Counted from the stretch's first letter, positions 5,814 through 13,612 are shown. The stretch: DNA of 16,273 bases from an uncultured Streptococcus sp. (GCF_905372115.1 NZ_CAJPNR010000048.1:1-16273); one strand, 5' to 3'. Notes: generated by a model from the sequence alone, not told the origin. Made by a program: numbers and translations.

Positions 5814-7148
5814 TTATTTATCCAAATAAGGCTGTAAATCCTGCAAGGCTCGCTCAGCAATTTTCTCATAGCGCTCTTTCTTGTCACGAATCCGACGGCC
5901 GTCCAACTCTTTGATAATGCCAAAATTGACATTCATGGGTTGGAAATGCTTGCTATCAGCATGGGTAACATAGTGAGGCAGGCTTCCAATAGCTGTTGTT
6001 TCTGGAAAAACAAGTGCTTCTTCTCCCTTGAAGAGTCGAGCGGCATTGATACCAGCAACTAGACCTGAAGCTGCTGACTCTACGTATCCTTCAACTCCAG
6101 TCATTTGACCTGCAAAGAAAAGATTTGGCTGTTTCTTAGAGCGGAAAGTCTGTTCAAGTAGATTTGGAGAATCCATATAAGAGTTTCGATGCATAACTCC
6201 ATAGCGGACAAATTCTGCATTCTCAAGGCCAGGAATCATCTGAAAGACCCTCTTTTGCTCGCCCCACTTGAGATGAGTTTGGAAGCCAACGATGTTGTAA
6301 AGACTGCCTGCTGCATTATCCTGACGAAGCTGCACCACGGCGTATGGCATCTTAAAGTCTCCGTCACGAGGCCCTTGGTAGTCATCTGGATATTCTAAAC
6401 CAACTGGCTTCATTGGTCCATAAAGCATGGTTTTAATGCCTCGTTTGGCCATAACTTCAATAGGCATGCAACCTTCAAAGTATTTTTCTTTTTCAAAGGA
6501 ATTGAGCGGTGCTTCTTCGGCGTTGACCAAAGCATCATGGAAATCCATAAATTCTTGCTTAGTCATAGGTGCATTGAGATAGGCTGCTTCCCCCTTATCA
6601 TAGCGAGATTTGAGATAGACCTTGGTCATATCAATGGTATTGACATCGATGATTGGCGCTGCTGCGTCGTAGAAATAAAAACCGTCGCCTCCATTGAGCT
6701 CGTGGATTTTTTCTGCCAAAGTATCGCTGGTCAAGGGGCCTGTCGCAATGACTGTGATGTCACCCTCTGGAATTTCGGTGATTTCTTCACGAATGACCTC
6801 AATCAATGGATGGTTGCTCACTAGTTCCGTTACCATCTGAGAAAAACCCTCTCTATCAACCGCTAGAGCACCACCTGCTGGTACCCGAGTCGCTTCTGCT
6901 GACTTTAAAATGACTGAGTCCAACCGTCGCATTTCTTCCTTTAGCAGACCAACTGCATTGGTCAGCGCATCTCCTCGCAAAGAGTTAGAGCAGACCAGTT
7001 CTGCAAAGTCCGCAGTTTTGTGCTGAGGCGTTGACTTAACACCCCGCATTTCATAGAGTTTGACTGGGATGCCATGCTTGGCAATCTGGTAAGCTGCTTC
7101 ACTGCCAGCCAGACCAGCACCGATAACATTGATATAGGATGATGACAT
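5814..7148 (-). CDS. trmFO: tRNA (uracil-54-C5)-methyltransferase, folate/FAD-dependent
   Basis: This 444-residue flavoprotein (older name Gid) makes 5-methyluridine at position 54 of the tRNA T-loop, using methylenetetrahydrofolate as carbon donor and FADH2 as reductant. The FAD-binding GAGLAGSEAAY motif is at residues 10-20. VCSNSLRGD contains Cys53, and FEGCMPIE contains Cys227; both match the catalytic cysteines described for the Bacillus enzyme. A second GxxG-type cofactor segment (FAGQMTGVEGYVESAASG) is near the C-terminal third. Length and motifs are complete. GGGAG lies just upstream of the ATG. It has its own extended -10 promoter (7189-7197) and terminator (5754-5782), so it is probably transcribed alone, though it follows topA as in other Firmicutes. 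Confidence 0.96.
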   Translation of the reverse strand: MSSSYINVIGAGLAGSEAAYQIAKHGIPVKLYEMRGVKSTPQHKTADFAELVCSNSLRGDALTNAVGLLKEEMRRLDSVILKSAEATRVPAGGALAVDREGFSQMVTELVSNHPLIEVIREEITEIPEGDITVIATGPLTSDTLAEKIHELNGGDGFYFYDAAAPIIDVNTIDMTKVYLKSRYDKGEAAYLNAPMTKQEFMDFHDALVNAEEAPLNSFEKEKYFEGCMPIEVMAKRGIKTMLYGPMKPVGLEYPDDYQGPRDGDFKMPYAVVQLRQDNAAGSLYNIVGFQTHLKWGEQKRVFQMIPGLENAEFVRYGVMHRNSYMDSPNLLEQTFRSKKQPNLFFAGQMTGVEGYVESAASGLVAGINAARLFKGEEALVFPETTAIGSLPHYVTHADSKHFQPMNVNFGIIKELDGRRIRDKKERYEKIAERALQDLQPYLDK

Positions 7149-7188
7149 GATACTCTCCCTTGGATATTTCTAGATTTTCACTCTGACC

Positions 7189-7197
7189 ATTATAACA
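7189..7197 (-). promoter_or_regulatory. Extended -10 promoter of trmFO
   Basis: On the minus strand TGTTATAAT (7197-7189) gives a perfect -10 with the TGn extension, about 40 bp before the start codon. The -35 region is T-rich and poor. Confidence 0.65.
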
Positions 7198-7207
7198 AAA
7201 AGATAGT

Positions 7208-7236
7208 AAAAAAGACAGACAGAAGGATTCCCGTCT
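7208..7236 (-). terminator. Probable terminator after the nucleotidyltransferase-like gene
   Basis: On the minus strand AGACGGGA (7236-7229) pairs with TTCTGTCT (7224-7217) using two G-U pairs, followed by TTTTTT. It lies just beyond the stop codon at 7242-7244. Confidence 0.5.
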
Positions 7237-7241
7237 ATCCA

Positions 7242-7736
7242 TCATTTTGTCATTTTTTCCAAGTAAGCAATCTTAGCAAAATCCTTATGATTGTTATTTT
7301 CATTTCGATAAGAATCTTGGGAAGAGGCACGGTAGATGGCTAAAAATTGCTCTGCTGTCGGCAGTAGAAACTGAACACCTTCTACTTCTCTTCGAGACAG
7401 CTTCTCTAGCGGCACACCTGAAAATGCCTCTAAGGTTTCCATGGCCCCAAACTCAATAGACAGATCTCCTTTTTGAAATTCATGCTCGTGTAGATCAACC
7501 AAATGGTAGCCTAGCCGCTCCATCATTGATTCAATCTTATCCATATCATAAATACGTTCTTCATCTGGCGCTTCCCAGCCACGCTCATCACCGTGAACAT
7601 GAATATCAATATCCCGAGCCTGCCATTCTTGTCCGGTAACTTGCTCCAGACCTAGAGAACCCATCAGAAGTGGAACAATCCCCATCTTATTCAGTTGAGA
7701 CGCGATTTTTAGAAATTCTGCAAATTTATCTGTCAT
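7242..7736 (-). CDS. Small nucleotidyltransferase-like protein of unknown function
   Basis: This 164-residue protein shows the sparse signature of the nucleotidyltransferase fold. A GS pair lies in LLMGSLGLEQ (residues 23-32 with the ATG start), a DxD-type pair in ARDIDIHVHG (40-49), and a third acidic residue on a later strand in LSIEFGAME. It would act on a nucleotide and a small acceptor or RNA, but neither is known. Streptococcal relatives are sometimes labelled phosphoribosylanthranilate isomerase; nothing in the sequence supports that. The longest frame begins with TTG at 7757, but AGAGG lies 9 nt before the ATG at 7736-7734, which I prefer. It follows topA by 57 bp with no visible promoter of its own. 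Confidence 0.7.
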   Translation of the reverse strand: MTDKFAEFLKIASQLNKMGIVPLLMGSLGLEQVTGQEWQARDIDIHVHGDERGWEAPDEERIYDMDKIESMMERLGYHLVDLHEHEFQKGDLSIEFGAMETLEAFSGVPLEKLSRREVEGVQFLLPTAEQFLAIYRASSQDSYRNENNNHKDFAKIAYLEKMTK

Positions 7737-7763
7737 AAAGCTGCACCTCTTCTTCAAAAAATA

Positions 7764-7789
7764 TTTTACGTAATATAAATTATGTAAAA
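7764..7789. repeat. AT-rich inverted repeat downstream of topA
   Basis: TTTTACGTAAT (7764-7774) and ATTATGTAAAA (7779-7789) form an 11-bp palindrome with one imperfect pair around loop ATAA. On the minus strand the hairpin is followed by ATTTTTTG, so it may work as a weak terminator of topA. Its core is related to the palindrome at 657-690. Confidence 0.55.
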
Positions 7790-7793
7790 ATAA

Positions 7794-9878
7794 CTATTTC
7801 ACTTTTTCTTCTTCGTAATCGCCATTGCTGCAGACCACTTGCTTGCCACCGCCGCGGACTTTCTTTTCGATCAAATAATGGTCACATTTTGGACAGTTCC
7901 GGCCAACCGGCTTGTCCCAAGATGTGAAATCACAGTCAGGATAACGATCACAGCCGTAGAAAATGCGATTTCGTTTAGTCTTACGCTCAATAACTTGACC
8001 TTTTTGGCACTGTGGGCAGGTCACGCCGATTTCCTTGACAATAGCCTGAGTGTGACGACAGTCTGGGAAATTGCTGCAGGCATAGAACTTGCCAAATCGA
8101 CCTAACTTAATGACCATGGGACTGCCACAGACCTCACAGTCAAAACCGGCTGGCTCATCCTTGATTTGGATTTTCTCCATTTCAGTCTCGGCTTTAGAAA
8201 CTTCCTTTTCAAAAGGTTGATAAAACTCGTCAATAACTTTCTGCCATTGCTCTTTGCCAACTTCTACATCATCCAGTTTAGCTTCCATTTCTGCTGTAAA
8301 TTTCACATTTACGATACCTGGGAAGAATTCGACAATCAGAGAATTGACAATCTCACCTAATTCCGTTGGCTCAAAACGCTTGGAAACCAGCTTAACGTAA
8401 TATCGTTTCTGAATAGTTTCAATGGTCGGTGCATAGGTAGACGGACGACCAACACCATTTTCTTCTAAAGTCTTGATAAGAGTCGCTTCAGAATAACGAG
8501 CAGGTGGCTGGGTAAAGTGTTGTTCCGGATTGGTATTGACACGTTTGACTTTATCACCCTTTTCCATATCCGGCAGCATTTTATTCTTGTCAGAGTCATT
8601 GTAAATAGCTAGATAGCCATCAAACTTGACCTGACTGCCATTGGCGGCAAATTGGACACCATTTTGCCCCAGCTTAACATTCATTGTATCAAAGACTGCT
8701 CCCGTCATTTGGCTGGCTACAAAACGGTTCCAAATCAGCGTATAGAGCTTAAGTTGATCCTTATCCAGATACTTTGCGATGCTTTCTGGAGTATTGAAAA
8801 CGCTGGAAGGACGAATGGCCTCGTGGGCATCTTGAGCGCCAGAAGCGTTCTTGGCCTTGCTGCCATGTTTGGAATATTTGGCGCCAAATTTATCCGTTAT
8901 AAAGCTTGCTGCTTCATTTTGCGCTACTGGACTGATACGAGTCGAGTCGGTACGCATATACGTAATAAGACCTTGTACGCCAGAACCGATATTAATCCCC
9001 TCATAGAGCTGCTGAGCCACCATCATGGTCTTACGAGTCCGGAAATTAATCTTATTAGCGGCATCCTGCTGCATAGAGGAAGTCGTGTAGGGCAGCGGAG
9101 CATTGCGTCGACGCTCTTTCTTTTCGACACTGTCGACTGTAAAGTCATCACTCTTGAGGTGAGACAGAACTTCTTTGACCTCATCGTTGTTGGTCAGCTT
9201 CATCTTTTTACCATTCATGCCGTAAAAGCTGGCCTGGAACTGACGGGTTCCTTTCTTGAAGGTTCCGTCAATTGTCCAATATTCTTCTGGTTTGAAGACG
9301 TTGATTTCATTTTCCCGGTCGATAATCAGCTTGAGGGCGACAGACTGAACCCGACCAGCTGACAGGCCTTTTTTGACTTTCTTCCAGAGAATAGGAGAAA
9401 TGGAATAACCAACCAAGCGGTCCAAAACTCGACGAGCCTGCTGTGCATCGACCAGATCCATATCAATCTGGCGCGGCTCTTTAAATGCATTCTTGACCGC
9501 ATCTTTGGTGATTTCATTAAAGACGACGCGGTTTTTTTCTTTCTCATCCAGATTCAGAATGTGAGCCAGATGCCAAGAAATAGCTTCTCCTTCGCGGTCC
9601 GGGTCACTTGCCAGAAAGACTTGCTTAGCTTTCTTGGCTTCTTTTTTCAAGTCATTAATCAACGGACCTTTACCACGAATATTGATGTATTGCGGCTCAT
9701 AGTTGTTCTCAAAATCAATGGACATCGTAGACTTTTTCAGGTCACGAATATGCCCGACACTGGCCAGAACCTTGTAGTTTCGTCCCAGATATTTTTCTAT
9801 TGTTTTTGCCTTGGCAGGCGACTCTACGATGACAAGATTTTTCTTGGTCGTAGACTTTTTCTTTGTTTTTGTTACCAA
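7794..9878 (-). CDS. topA: DNA topoisomerase I
   Basis: This type IA topoisomerase relaxes negative supercoils by a transient single-strand break. The N-terminal Toprim domain shows NLVIVESPAKAKTIEKYLG, VGHIRDL and the DPDRE metal-binding triad (about 92-96). The catalytic tyrosine is in GLITYMRTDSTRI (Tyr307 when counted from the TTG start). The C-terminus carries zinc ribbons: two complete four-cysteine copies and a third with CPKC and only one further cysteine (VVCSNGDYEEE). A GTG frame start at 9887 would leave no spacing to AGAAGG. The TTG at 9878-9876 has that box 8 nt upstream and aligns with the known streptococcal N-terminus, giving 694 residues. It has its own promoter at 9913-9941. 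Confidence 0.96.
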   Translation of the reverse strand: MVTKTKKKSTTKKNLVIVESPAKAKTIEKYLGRNYKVLASVGHIRDLKKSTMSIDFENNYEPQYINIRGKGPLINDLKKEAKKAKQVFLASDPDREGEAISWHLAHILNLDEKEKNRVVFNEITKDAVKNAFKEPRQIDMDLVDAQQARRVLDRLVGYSISPILWKKVKKGLSAGRVQSVALKLIIDRENEINVFKPEEYWTIDGTFKKGTRQFQASFYGMNGKKMKLTNNDEVKEVLSHLKSDDFTVDSVEKKERRRNAPLPYTTSSMQQDAANKINFRTRKTMMVAQQLYEGINIGSGVQGLITYMRTDSTRISPVAQNEAASFITDKFGAKYSKHGSKAKNASGAQDAHEAIRPSSVFNTPESIAKYLDKDQLKLYTLIWNRFVASQMTGAVFDTMNVKLGQNGVQFAANGSQVKFDGYLAIYNDSDKNKMLPDMEKGDKVKRVNTNPEQHFTQPPARYSEATLIKTLEENGVGRPSTYAPTIETIQKRYYVKLVSKRFEPTELGEIVNSLIVEFFPGIVNVKFTAEMEAKLDDVEVGKEQWQKVIDEFYQPFEKEVSKAETEMEKIQIKDEPAGFDCEVCGSPMVIKLGRFGKFYACSNFPDCRHTQAIVKEIGVTCPQCQKGQVIERKTKRNRIFYGCDRYPDCDFTSWDKPVGRNCPKCDHYLIEKKVRGGGKQVVCSNGDYEEEKVK

Positions 9879-9890
9879 TTTAGACACCTT

Positions 9891-9960
9891 CTATAAGAAA
9901 TAAATCTCATAGAGTTTAAACTATTTTTTGATAGATGTCAACTGCTAACTTTTCTTATAG
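9891..9960. repeat. Ten-bp perfect inverted repeat bracketing the topA promoter
   Basis: CTATAAGAAA (9891-9900) and TTTCTTATAG (9951-9960) are exact reverse complements separated by 50 bp. The topA -35 and -10 lie between them, and the inner arm lies just upstream of the ribosome-binding site. Confidence 0.6.
9913..9941 (-). promoter_or_regulatory. Promoter of topA
   Basis: On the minus strand TTGACA (9941-9936), a 17-bp spacer and TAAACT (9918-9913). The -35 is perfect and the -10 matches four of six positions. It lies in the 93-bp gap after dprA. Confidence 0.75.
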
Positions 9961-9971
9961 GAAAACTTGTT

Positions 9972-10814
9972 TTAAAAGTCAAACTCTGAAAGGACGTCAG
10001 ATCCTGATGTGATGCACTTTGCGCCCTCTTGGATCAAATGATGGCAACCGTCAGATTTCCCATCTAAAATAGACCCTGGAATAGCAAAGACATCCCGCCC
10101 TTCTTCCATCGCTCGCTCACAGGTAATCAGACTGCCTGAGCGCATCTTGGCTTCTGCCACGATGACGCCTCGACAGAGACCTGCGATGATACGATTTCGC
10201 TCTGGAAAATGAAATTTCAAAGGCTGTTCACCCGGACCATACTCTGTCAGCAATAAATGGTTTTTGCCAATGTAAGCTTGTAGTTTTTTGTTGGCCTTGG
10301 GATAAAAGACATCTAATCCTGTTCCGATGACAGCAATTGTCTGACCTCCGTTTTGCAGGGCAGCCATATGGGCTGCCGTATCTATTCCACGAGCTAGGCC
10401 ACTAACGATAACCAATTCATTGTTTAGCTCCTTGACAATCTTTTGTACAGAGGCATTTCCTTGCTTACTGCTGTCTCGACTGCCAACCACCGCAGCCTTG
10501 GGCAATTCTAGTAGATTTAGATTTCCCTGATAAAATAACAAAGTCGGGGCATCGTAAATTTCGCATAAATCCCAAGGGTAAATATCATCCAAGATAGAAA
10601 AGGACGGGAAAAGTTCAAATTCTTCCTTCAAAGCTGGTAAATCAAGCCTCTTATATTTCTCTATAAAGAGAGCGGGATTACGGCACTCAGATACGACAGC
10701 CTTATCTCGCAGAGAAAGCTTGCCATCTCTACTTTCAGCGTATCTCAAAACATTTAAAACCTGATGATTAGTCAAGCCAGCTTTTTTCATTTTATAAATC
10801 TCAAAATTATTCAT
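9972..10814 (-). CDS. dprA: DNA processing protein DprA (RecA loader in transformation)
   Basis: This 280-residue protein binds incoming single-stranded DNA during natural transformation and loads RecA on it; in pneumococcus it also shuts off competence. An N-terminal SAM-like part (1-80) precedes the extended Rossmann fold (108-270), with VVGSRDS (109-115), SGLARGIDTAAH (138-149), GTGLDVFYP (164-172), FPERNRIIAGL (204-214), SGSLITCERA (226-235) and AIPGS (244-248). Length is as in pneumococcus (282). It has no winged-helix C-terminal domain, as usual for streptococci. GAGGTG lies 5 nt before the ATG. A ComX/SigX box at 10833-10840 makes it a late competence gene. Transcription may read on into topA since no clear terminator follows. 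Confidence 0.96.
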   Translation of the reverse strand: MNNFEIYKMKKAGLTNHQVLNVLRYAESRDGKLSLRDKAVVSECRNPALFIEKYKRLDLPALKEEFELFPSFSILDDIYPWDLCEIYDAPTLLFYQGNLNLLELPKAAVVGSRDSSKQGNASVQKIVKELNNELVIVSGLARGIDTAAHMAALQNGGQTIAVIGTGLDVFYPKANKKLQAYIGKNHLLLTEYGPGEQPLKFHFPERNRIIAGLCRGVIVAEAKMRSGSLITCERAMEEGRDVFAIPGSILDGKSDGCHHLIQEGAKCITSGSDVLSEFDF

Positions 10815-10832
10815 TTTTTCACCTCACTTTCT

Positions 10833-10840
10833 TATTCGTA
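10833..10840 (-). promoter_or_regulatory. Competence (ComX/SigX) cin-box of dprA
   Basis: On the minus strand TACGAATA (10840-10833) is an exact match to the core -10 element recognised by the alternative sigma factor ComX, preceded by the typical T-run. Only 18 bp separate it from the dprA ATG, so the leader will be very short and begin close to the ribosome-binding site. Confidence 0.85.
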
Positions 10841-10850
10841 AAAAAAGTTC

Positions 10851-10877
10851 AAAAAAAGAACTGCAATACAGTTCTTT
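10851..10877 (-). terminator. Terminator of the rbgA-rnhB-acetyltransferase operon
   Basis: On the minus strand AAAGAACTG (10877-10869) pairs with CAGTTCTTT (10863-10855) around a 5-nt loop and is followed by a T-run. It lies about 70 bp beyond the acetyltransferase stop, immediately before the dprA competence promoter. Confidence 0.8.
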
Positions 10878-10946
10878 CTTTACGATTTTATTGAATTTGA
10901 TGTTGTCAATAGCTGGTTTTCTTGACTATTGCCTTTAACCCATCTT

Positions 10947-11510
10947 TTATTCTTTATGAACAGGGATTTCCTTAATAATTCGTGCTGGATTACCAGCCAA
11001 GACTACATTGTCACCAAAAGACTTGGTCACAACCGCTCCGGCACCAACCACGACATTATCCCCTAGTGTCACGCCCGGCAGAATCGTCACACCTCCGCCA
11101 GCCCAGAAATTATCACCAATAGTGATTGGGGCTCCGTACTCAATTCCGGAATTTCTTTCCACTGGATCAAGCGGATGAAGAGGTGTCAGAAACTGGCAAT
11201 TTGGACCAAGCATAGCATTGTCTCCAATGCGAATGGGGCAAACGTCCAGCATAGTCAGGTTCCAGTTAGAACAAAAATTTTCTCCTAAATGAATGTTAAT
11301 TCCGTAGTCGCAAACCAAATCTGGCTTCATAGCAAGATTCTCCCCTGTGCTGCCAAACCATTCTTTGATAATAGCACTGCGCCGGTCACTGTCTCGCTCT
11401 TGGTTAAAACGATATTGAAATTCTTTGGAGCAGGCTCTAATTTTTCTTAAATCTTCATCTTGTGGTCGGTAAATCTCCCCAGCAATCATCTTTTCGTATT
11501 CGCTTCGCAT
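10947..11510 (-). CDS. maa: Maltose/galactoside-type O-acetyltransferase (left-handed beta-helix)
   Basis: This 187-residue hexapeptide-repeat protein would transfer acetyl from acetyl-CoA to a sugar hydroxyl. The N-terminal Maa domain (MRSEYEKMIAGEIYRPQDED) is followed by hexapeptide turns (IRIGDNAMLGPN, ITIGDNFWAGGGVTILPGVTLGDNVVVGAGAVVTKS split across residues 129-164). The catalytic histidine is in TPLHPLDP (His112). The last turn ends in LAGNPARII, typical of the family. A longer frame starts with GTG overlapping the rnhB stop, but AAGGAGG 6 nt before the ATG at 11510-11508 decides the start. It closes the rbgA-rnhB operon. The true acceptor sugar is not known, and the symbol is by family resemblance. 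Confidence 0.85.
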   Translation of the reverse strand: MRSEYEKMIAGEIYRPQDEDLRKIRACSKEFQYRFNQERDSDRRSAIIKEWFGSTGENLAMKPDLVCDYGINIHLGENFCSNWNLTMLDVCPIRIGDNAMLGPNCQFLTPLHPLDPVERNSGIEYGAPITIGDNFWAGGGVTILPGVTLGDNVVVGAGAVVTKSFGDNVVLAGNPARIIKEIPVHKE

Positions 11511-11529
11511 AGCATCCTCCTTTTTATGT

Positions 11530-12294
11530 TTATTCACACATGGATTTTACGGGTTCAAATGTCTTGCGATGAATAGGAGTTACGCCGTTTCTTTCCAATC
11601 CTTGCAAATGATTTTTGGTCCCATAACCAGCATTTTTCGCAAAATCATAGCCAGGAAATTCCTTGTCATAGTCTGCCATCAGCTTATCCCGAGTAACTTT
11701 AGCAACAATACTGGCTGCCGCGATAGACAGAGAGTTGGCATCGCCCTTGATGATGGACTCTTGCGGAATATCAACATCCAGTTTCATGGCATCAATCAGC
11801 AGATAATCTGGCTTGAGACTCAATTTAGACAAAGCTTTTTTCATAGCAAGTTTGGTCGCTTCATAGATATTGACTTGATCAATAATCTCGCTGTCCATCA
11901 GGCCAATACCGACCGCCAAGGCTTTATCCATGACTGCCTGATAGATCTCTTGATGTTTTTTCTTAGGAATTTTTTTACTGTCGTTGAGCCCCTTAATCTT
12001 ACATCCTGGAGGTAAGATAACAGCTGCAGCGACAACTGGTCCAGCTAGAGGACCACGACCGACTTCATCAATCCCAGCAATCGCCTGATAGCCAGCTTTA
12101 TAAAGCTTTTTTTCATACCGTAACATCTGCTCCAGACGCAAATCCTCATTTAACTCTGCCTGAATAGCTCTTTTACGTTTTTCAATCGCCTTTTGAACTC
12201 CGCTCCGCTGGTCATTAGCTGCTTCTGCCAGAAAAGGATCAGCCAAATCTGTCACCAATTCTAAACGTTGCTGGATTTCTTTAATCGTTGCCAT
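11530..12294 (-). CDS. rnhB: Ribonuclease HII
   Basis: This 254-residue enzyme cuts RNA in RNA/DNA hybrids and removes single misincorporated ribonucleotides. The active site is visible: GIDEVGRGPLAGP (74-86, Asp76 and Glu77), LLIDAM (165-170, Asp168) and IIKGDANSLSIAAASIVAKV (181-200, Asp185). The GYGTKNH motif near residue 223 supports the family. An N-terminal ~70-residue charged helical extension precedes the core, as in Bacillus RNase HII. The start codon lies inside the end of rbgA (14-nt overlap), which implies translational coupling. GGAGA lies just upstream of the ATG. Confidence 0.96.
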   Translation of the reverse strand: MATIKEIQQRLELVTDLADPFLAEAANDQRSGVQKAIEKRKRAIQAELNEDLRLEQMLRYEKKLYKAGYQAIAGIDEVGRGPLAGPVVAAAVILPPGCKIKGLNDSKKIPKKKHQEIYQAVMDKALAVGIGLMDSEIIDQVNIYEATKLAMKKALSKLSLKPDYLLIDAMKLDVDIPQESIIKGDANSLSIAAASIVAKVTRDKLMADYDKEFPGYDFAKNAGYGTKNHLQGLERNGVTPIHRKTFEPVKSMCE

Positions 12295-13132
12295 CTAGTT
12301 CTCCAACCGTGTCCAAGCAATAACGGCCTAACTTGCCATCGCGGACATCTTTGACAAAAAGGCTGTAAAAACGATCGTAGTCATCGCGAAAGCCGAGTTT
12401 TTGGGTCATATCCATAATCATATCAGGCGCTTCCTGACTTAGATCCAGCTGCTTGAAGCGTGCTATCAGCTCCTCAGGATAATGCTCCTTAAAATAATTA
12501 AGGCCGAAAATCGTCACCTCATCCATAGGCAGCAGATTATCCTTAATAGCACCAGTCAGGGCAAGCTTGAGAGCAACCGTCTCATCTTCAAACTTAGGCC
12601 AGAGAATACCTGGCGTATCCAAAATTTCCAAGTCTTTATTTGACTTGAGCCATTGCTGACCTTTTGTCACACCTGGCTTATTCCCTACAACAGCGATTTT
12701 CTTACCAGCTAAGCGATTCATGAGGGTTGATTTTCCGGCATTGGGAATACCGATTATCATAGTACGCAGGGTTTCGATGCGAATCCCTCTCTCTTTCTGA
12801 CGAGCTAATTTATCAGCCATAAGTTTCTTAGCCGCATCTGTTACTTTTTTAACAGCAGATTGCTCTTTGGAATTAATAGATAAAGTCGGAATCCCCTGAC
12901 TTTCAAAATAGCTCTGCCATTCCTTAATACGAACAGGGTCAGCCAAATCAGCCTTGTTTAAAATCAAAAGCTTAGGTTTATCGCCCACAATCTTAGTCAA
13001 CATAGGATTCTGACTGGATAAAGGAAGTCTCGCATCAACCAGTATTGTCACAAAATCAACAAACTTAATATTTTCCTGTACCTGTCTCCGTGCCTTAGAC
13101 ATATGACCCGGAAACCATTGAATCGTTGCCAT
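12281..13132 (-). CDS. rbgA: Ribosome biogenesis GTPase (50S assembly)
   Basis: This 283-residue protein (YlqF/RbgA) is a circularly permuted GTPase needed for late assembly of the large ribosomal subunit. The order of motifs proves the permutation: G4 NKAD (59-62) comes before G1 GIPNAGKST (128-136), then PGVTKGQQW (153-161) as G2 and DTPGILWPK (172-180) as G3. The N-terminal WFPGHM contains His10, corresponding to the catalytic histidine of the Bacillus protein. The C-terminal ~90 residues form the ANTAR-like RNA-binding tail. AAAGGA lies 6-7 nt before the ATG. It is the first gene of the rbgA-rnhB-maa operon, with promoter at 13182-13190. Confidence 0.96.
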   Translation of the reverse strand: MATIQWFPGHMSKARRQVQENIKFVDFVTILVDARLPLSSQNPMLTKIVGDKPKLLILNKADLADPVRIKEWQSYFESQGIPTLSINSKEQSAVKKVTDAAKKLMADKLARQKERGIRIETLRTMIIGIPNAGKSTLMNRLAGKKIAVVGNKPGVTKGQQWLKSNKDLEILDTPGILWPKFEDETVALKLALTGAIKDNLLPMDEVTIFGLNYFKEHYPEELIARFKQLDLSQEAPDMIMDMTQKLGFRDDYDRFYSLFVKDVRDGKLGRYCLDTVGELDGND

Positions 13133-13181
13133 AATTTATCCTTTCAACGAATATCATTGATAAAATTTTATATCTTTACCT

Positions 13182-13190
13182 ATTTTAACA
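13182..13190 (-). promoter_or_regulatory. Extended -10 promoter of the rbgA operon
   Basis: On the minus strand TGTTAAAAT (13190-13182) gives a -10 with TGn extension about 50 bp before the rbgA ATG. The -35 region is poor. Confidence 0.5.
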
Positions 13191-13246
13191 TATTTCTAGA
13201 ATTTAAGCGGGTGAATGCTAAAGCGATACTCTCTACCTCGAGAGCG

Positions 13247-13270
13247 AAAAAAGCCCTAGCAGGCTTTTTA
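13247..13270 (-). terminator. Terminator of the ATP-cone gene
   Basis: AAAAAGCC (13248-13255) and GGCTTTTT (13262-13269) form a stem with a 6-nt loop just after the stop at 13274. The minus strand continues with a T-run. Confidence 0.8.
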
Positions 13271-13273
13271 ACT

Positions 13274-13612
13274 TTATCTCACTTGCTCAAAATGCAGATG
13301 CACAGCGATATGATCTCCATAGCCGTTGCGCTCTAAATCTCGTTGAAGGCGATAGGAAATATAATGCTCTGCGATGGTAATATAACCTGCACCCAAGAGG
13401 CGGCTTTCAACCATGGATTGGATCATGCTAATCGTCGCACGTTCAACCTTAGCTTCTTCCAAATCTAGAACGACTTTCTTTGTAACCTGCGCTAAATTCT
13501 GACGCAAATCATCTGTCAACACATAGACAGTCTGAGCTGCCTTTAGAACTGCTTGATAGATTTTATCTGGGTCGAATTCTACAACTTCTCCACTCCGTTT
13601 AATGACTTGCAT
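13274..13612 (-). CDS. Stand-alone ATP-cone domain protein
   Basis: This 112-residue protein is almost only an ATP-cone. It starts with QVIKRSGEVVEFDPDKI (2-18) and ends the domain with IQSMVESRLLGAGYITIAEHYISYR (64-88, cited in part), the hallmark of the nucleotide-sensing domain of ribonucleotide reductases and of the repressor NrdR. The NrdR zinc ribbon and any reductase domain are absent, and a short hydrophilic tail (89-112) follows. It may bind ATP/dATP and act on a partner, perhaps in nucleotide-pool sensing, but this is inference. AAAGGAG lies 6 nt before the ATG. It has its own promoter and terminator and is thus a single-gene unit. Confidence 0.85.
   Translation of the reverse strand: MQVIKRSGEVVEFDPDKIYQAVLKAAQTVYVLTDDLRQNLAQVTKKVVLDLEEAKVERATISMIQSMVESRLLGAGYITIAEHYISYRLQRDLERNGYGDHIAVHLHFEQVR

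Noticed and set aside
7242..7736. Phosphoribosylanthranilate isomerase
   Set aside because: A name attached to similar streptococcal proteins, but the length, the GS/DxD motif and lack of a TIM-barrel pattern contradict it.
8652..9362. 236-residue plus-strand open frame
   Set aside because: Antisense to topA, which is a complete, well-conserved gene; no family resemblance.
13146..13153. AACGAATA on the plus strand resembling a ComX cin-box
   Set aside because: One mismatch to TACGAATA, no T-run before it, and no plus-strand gene follows.
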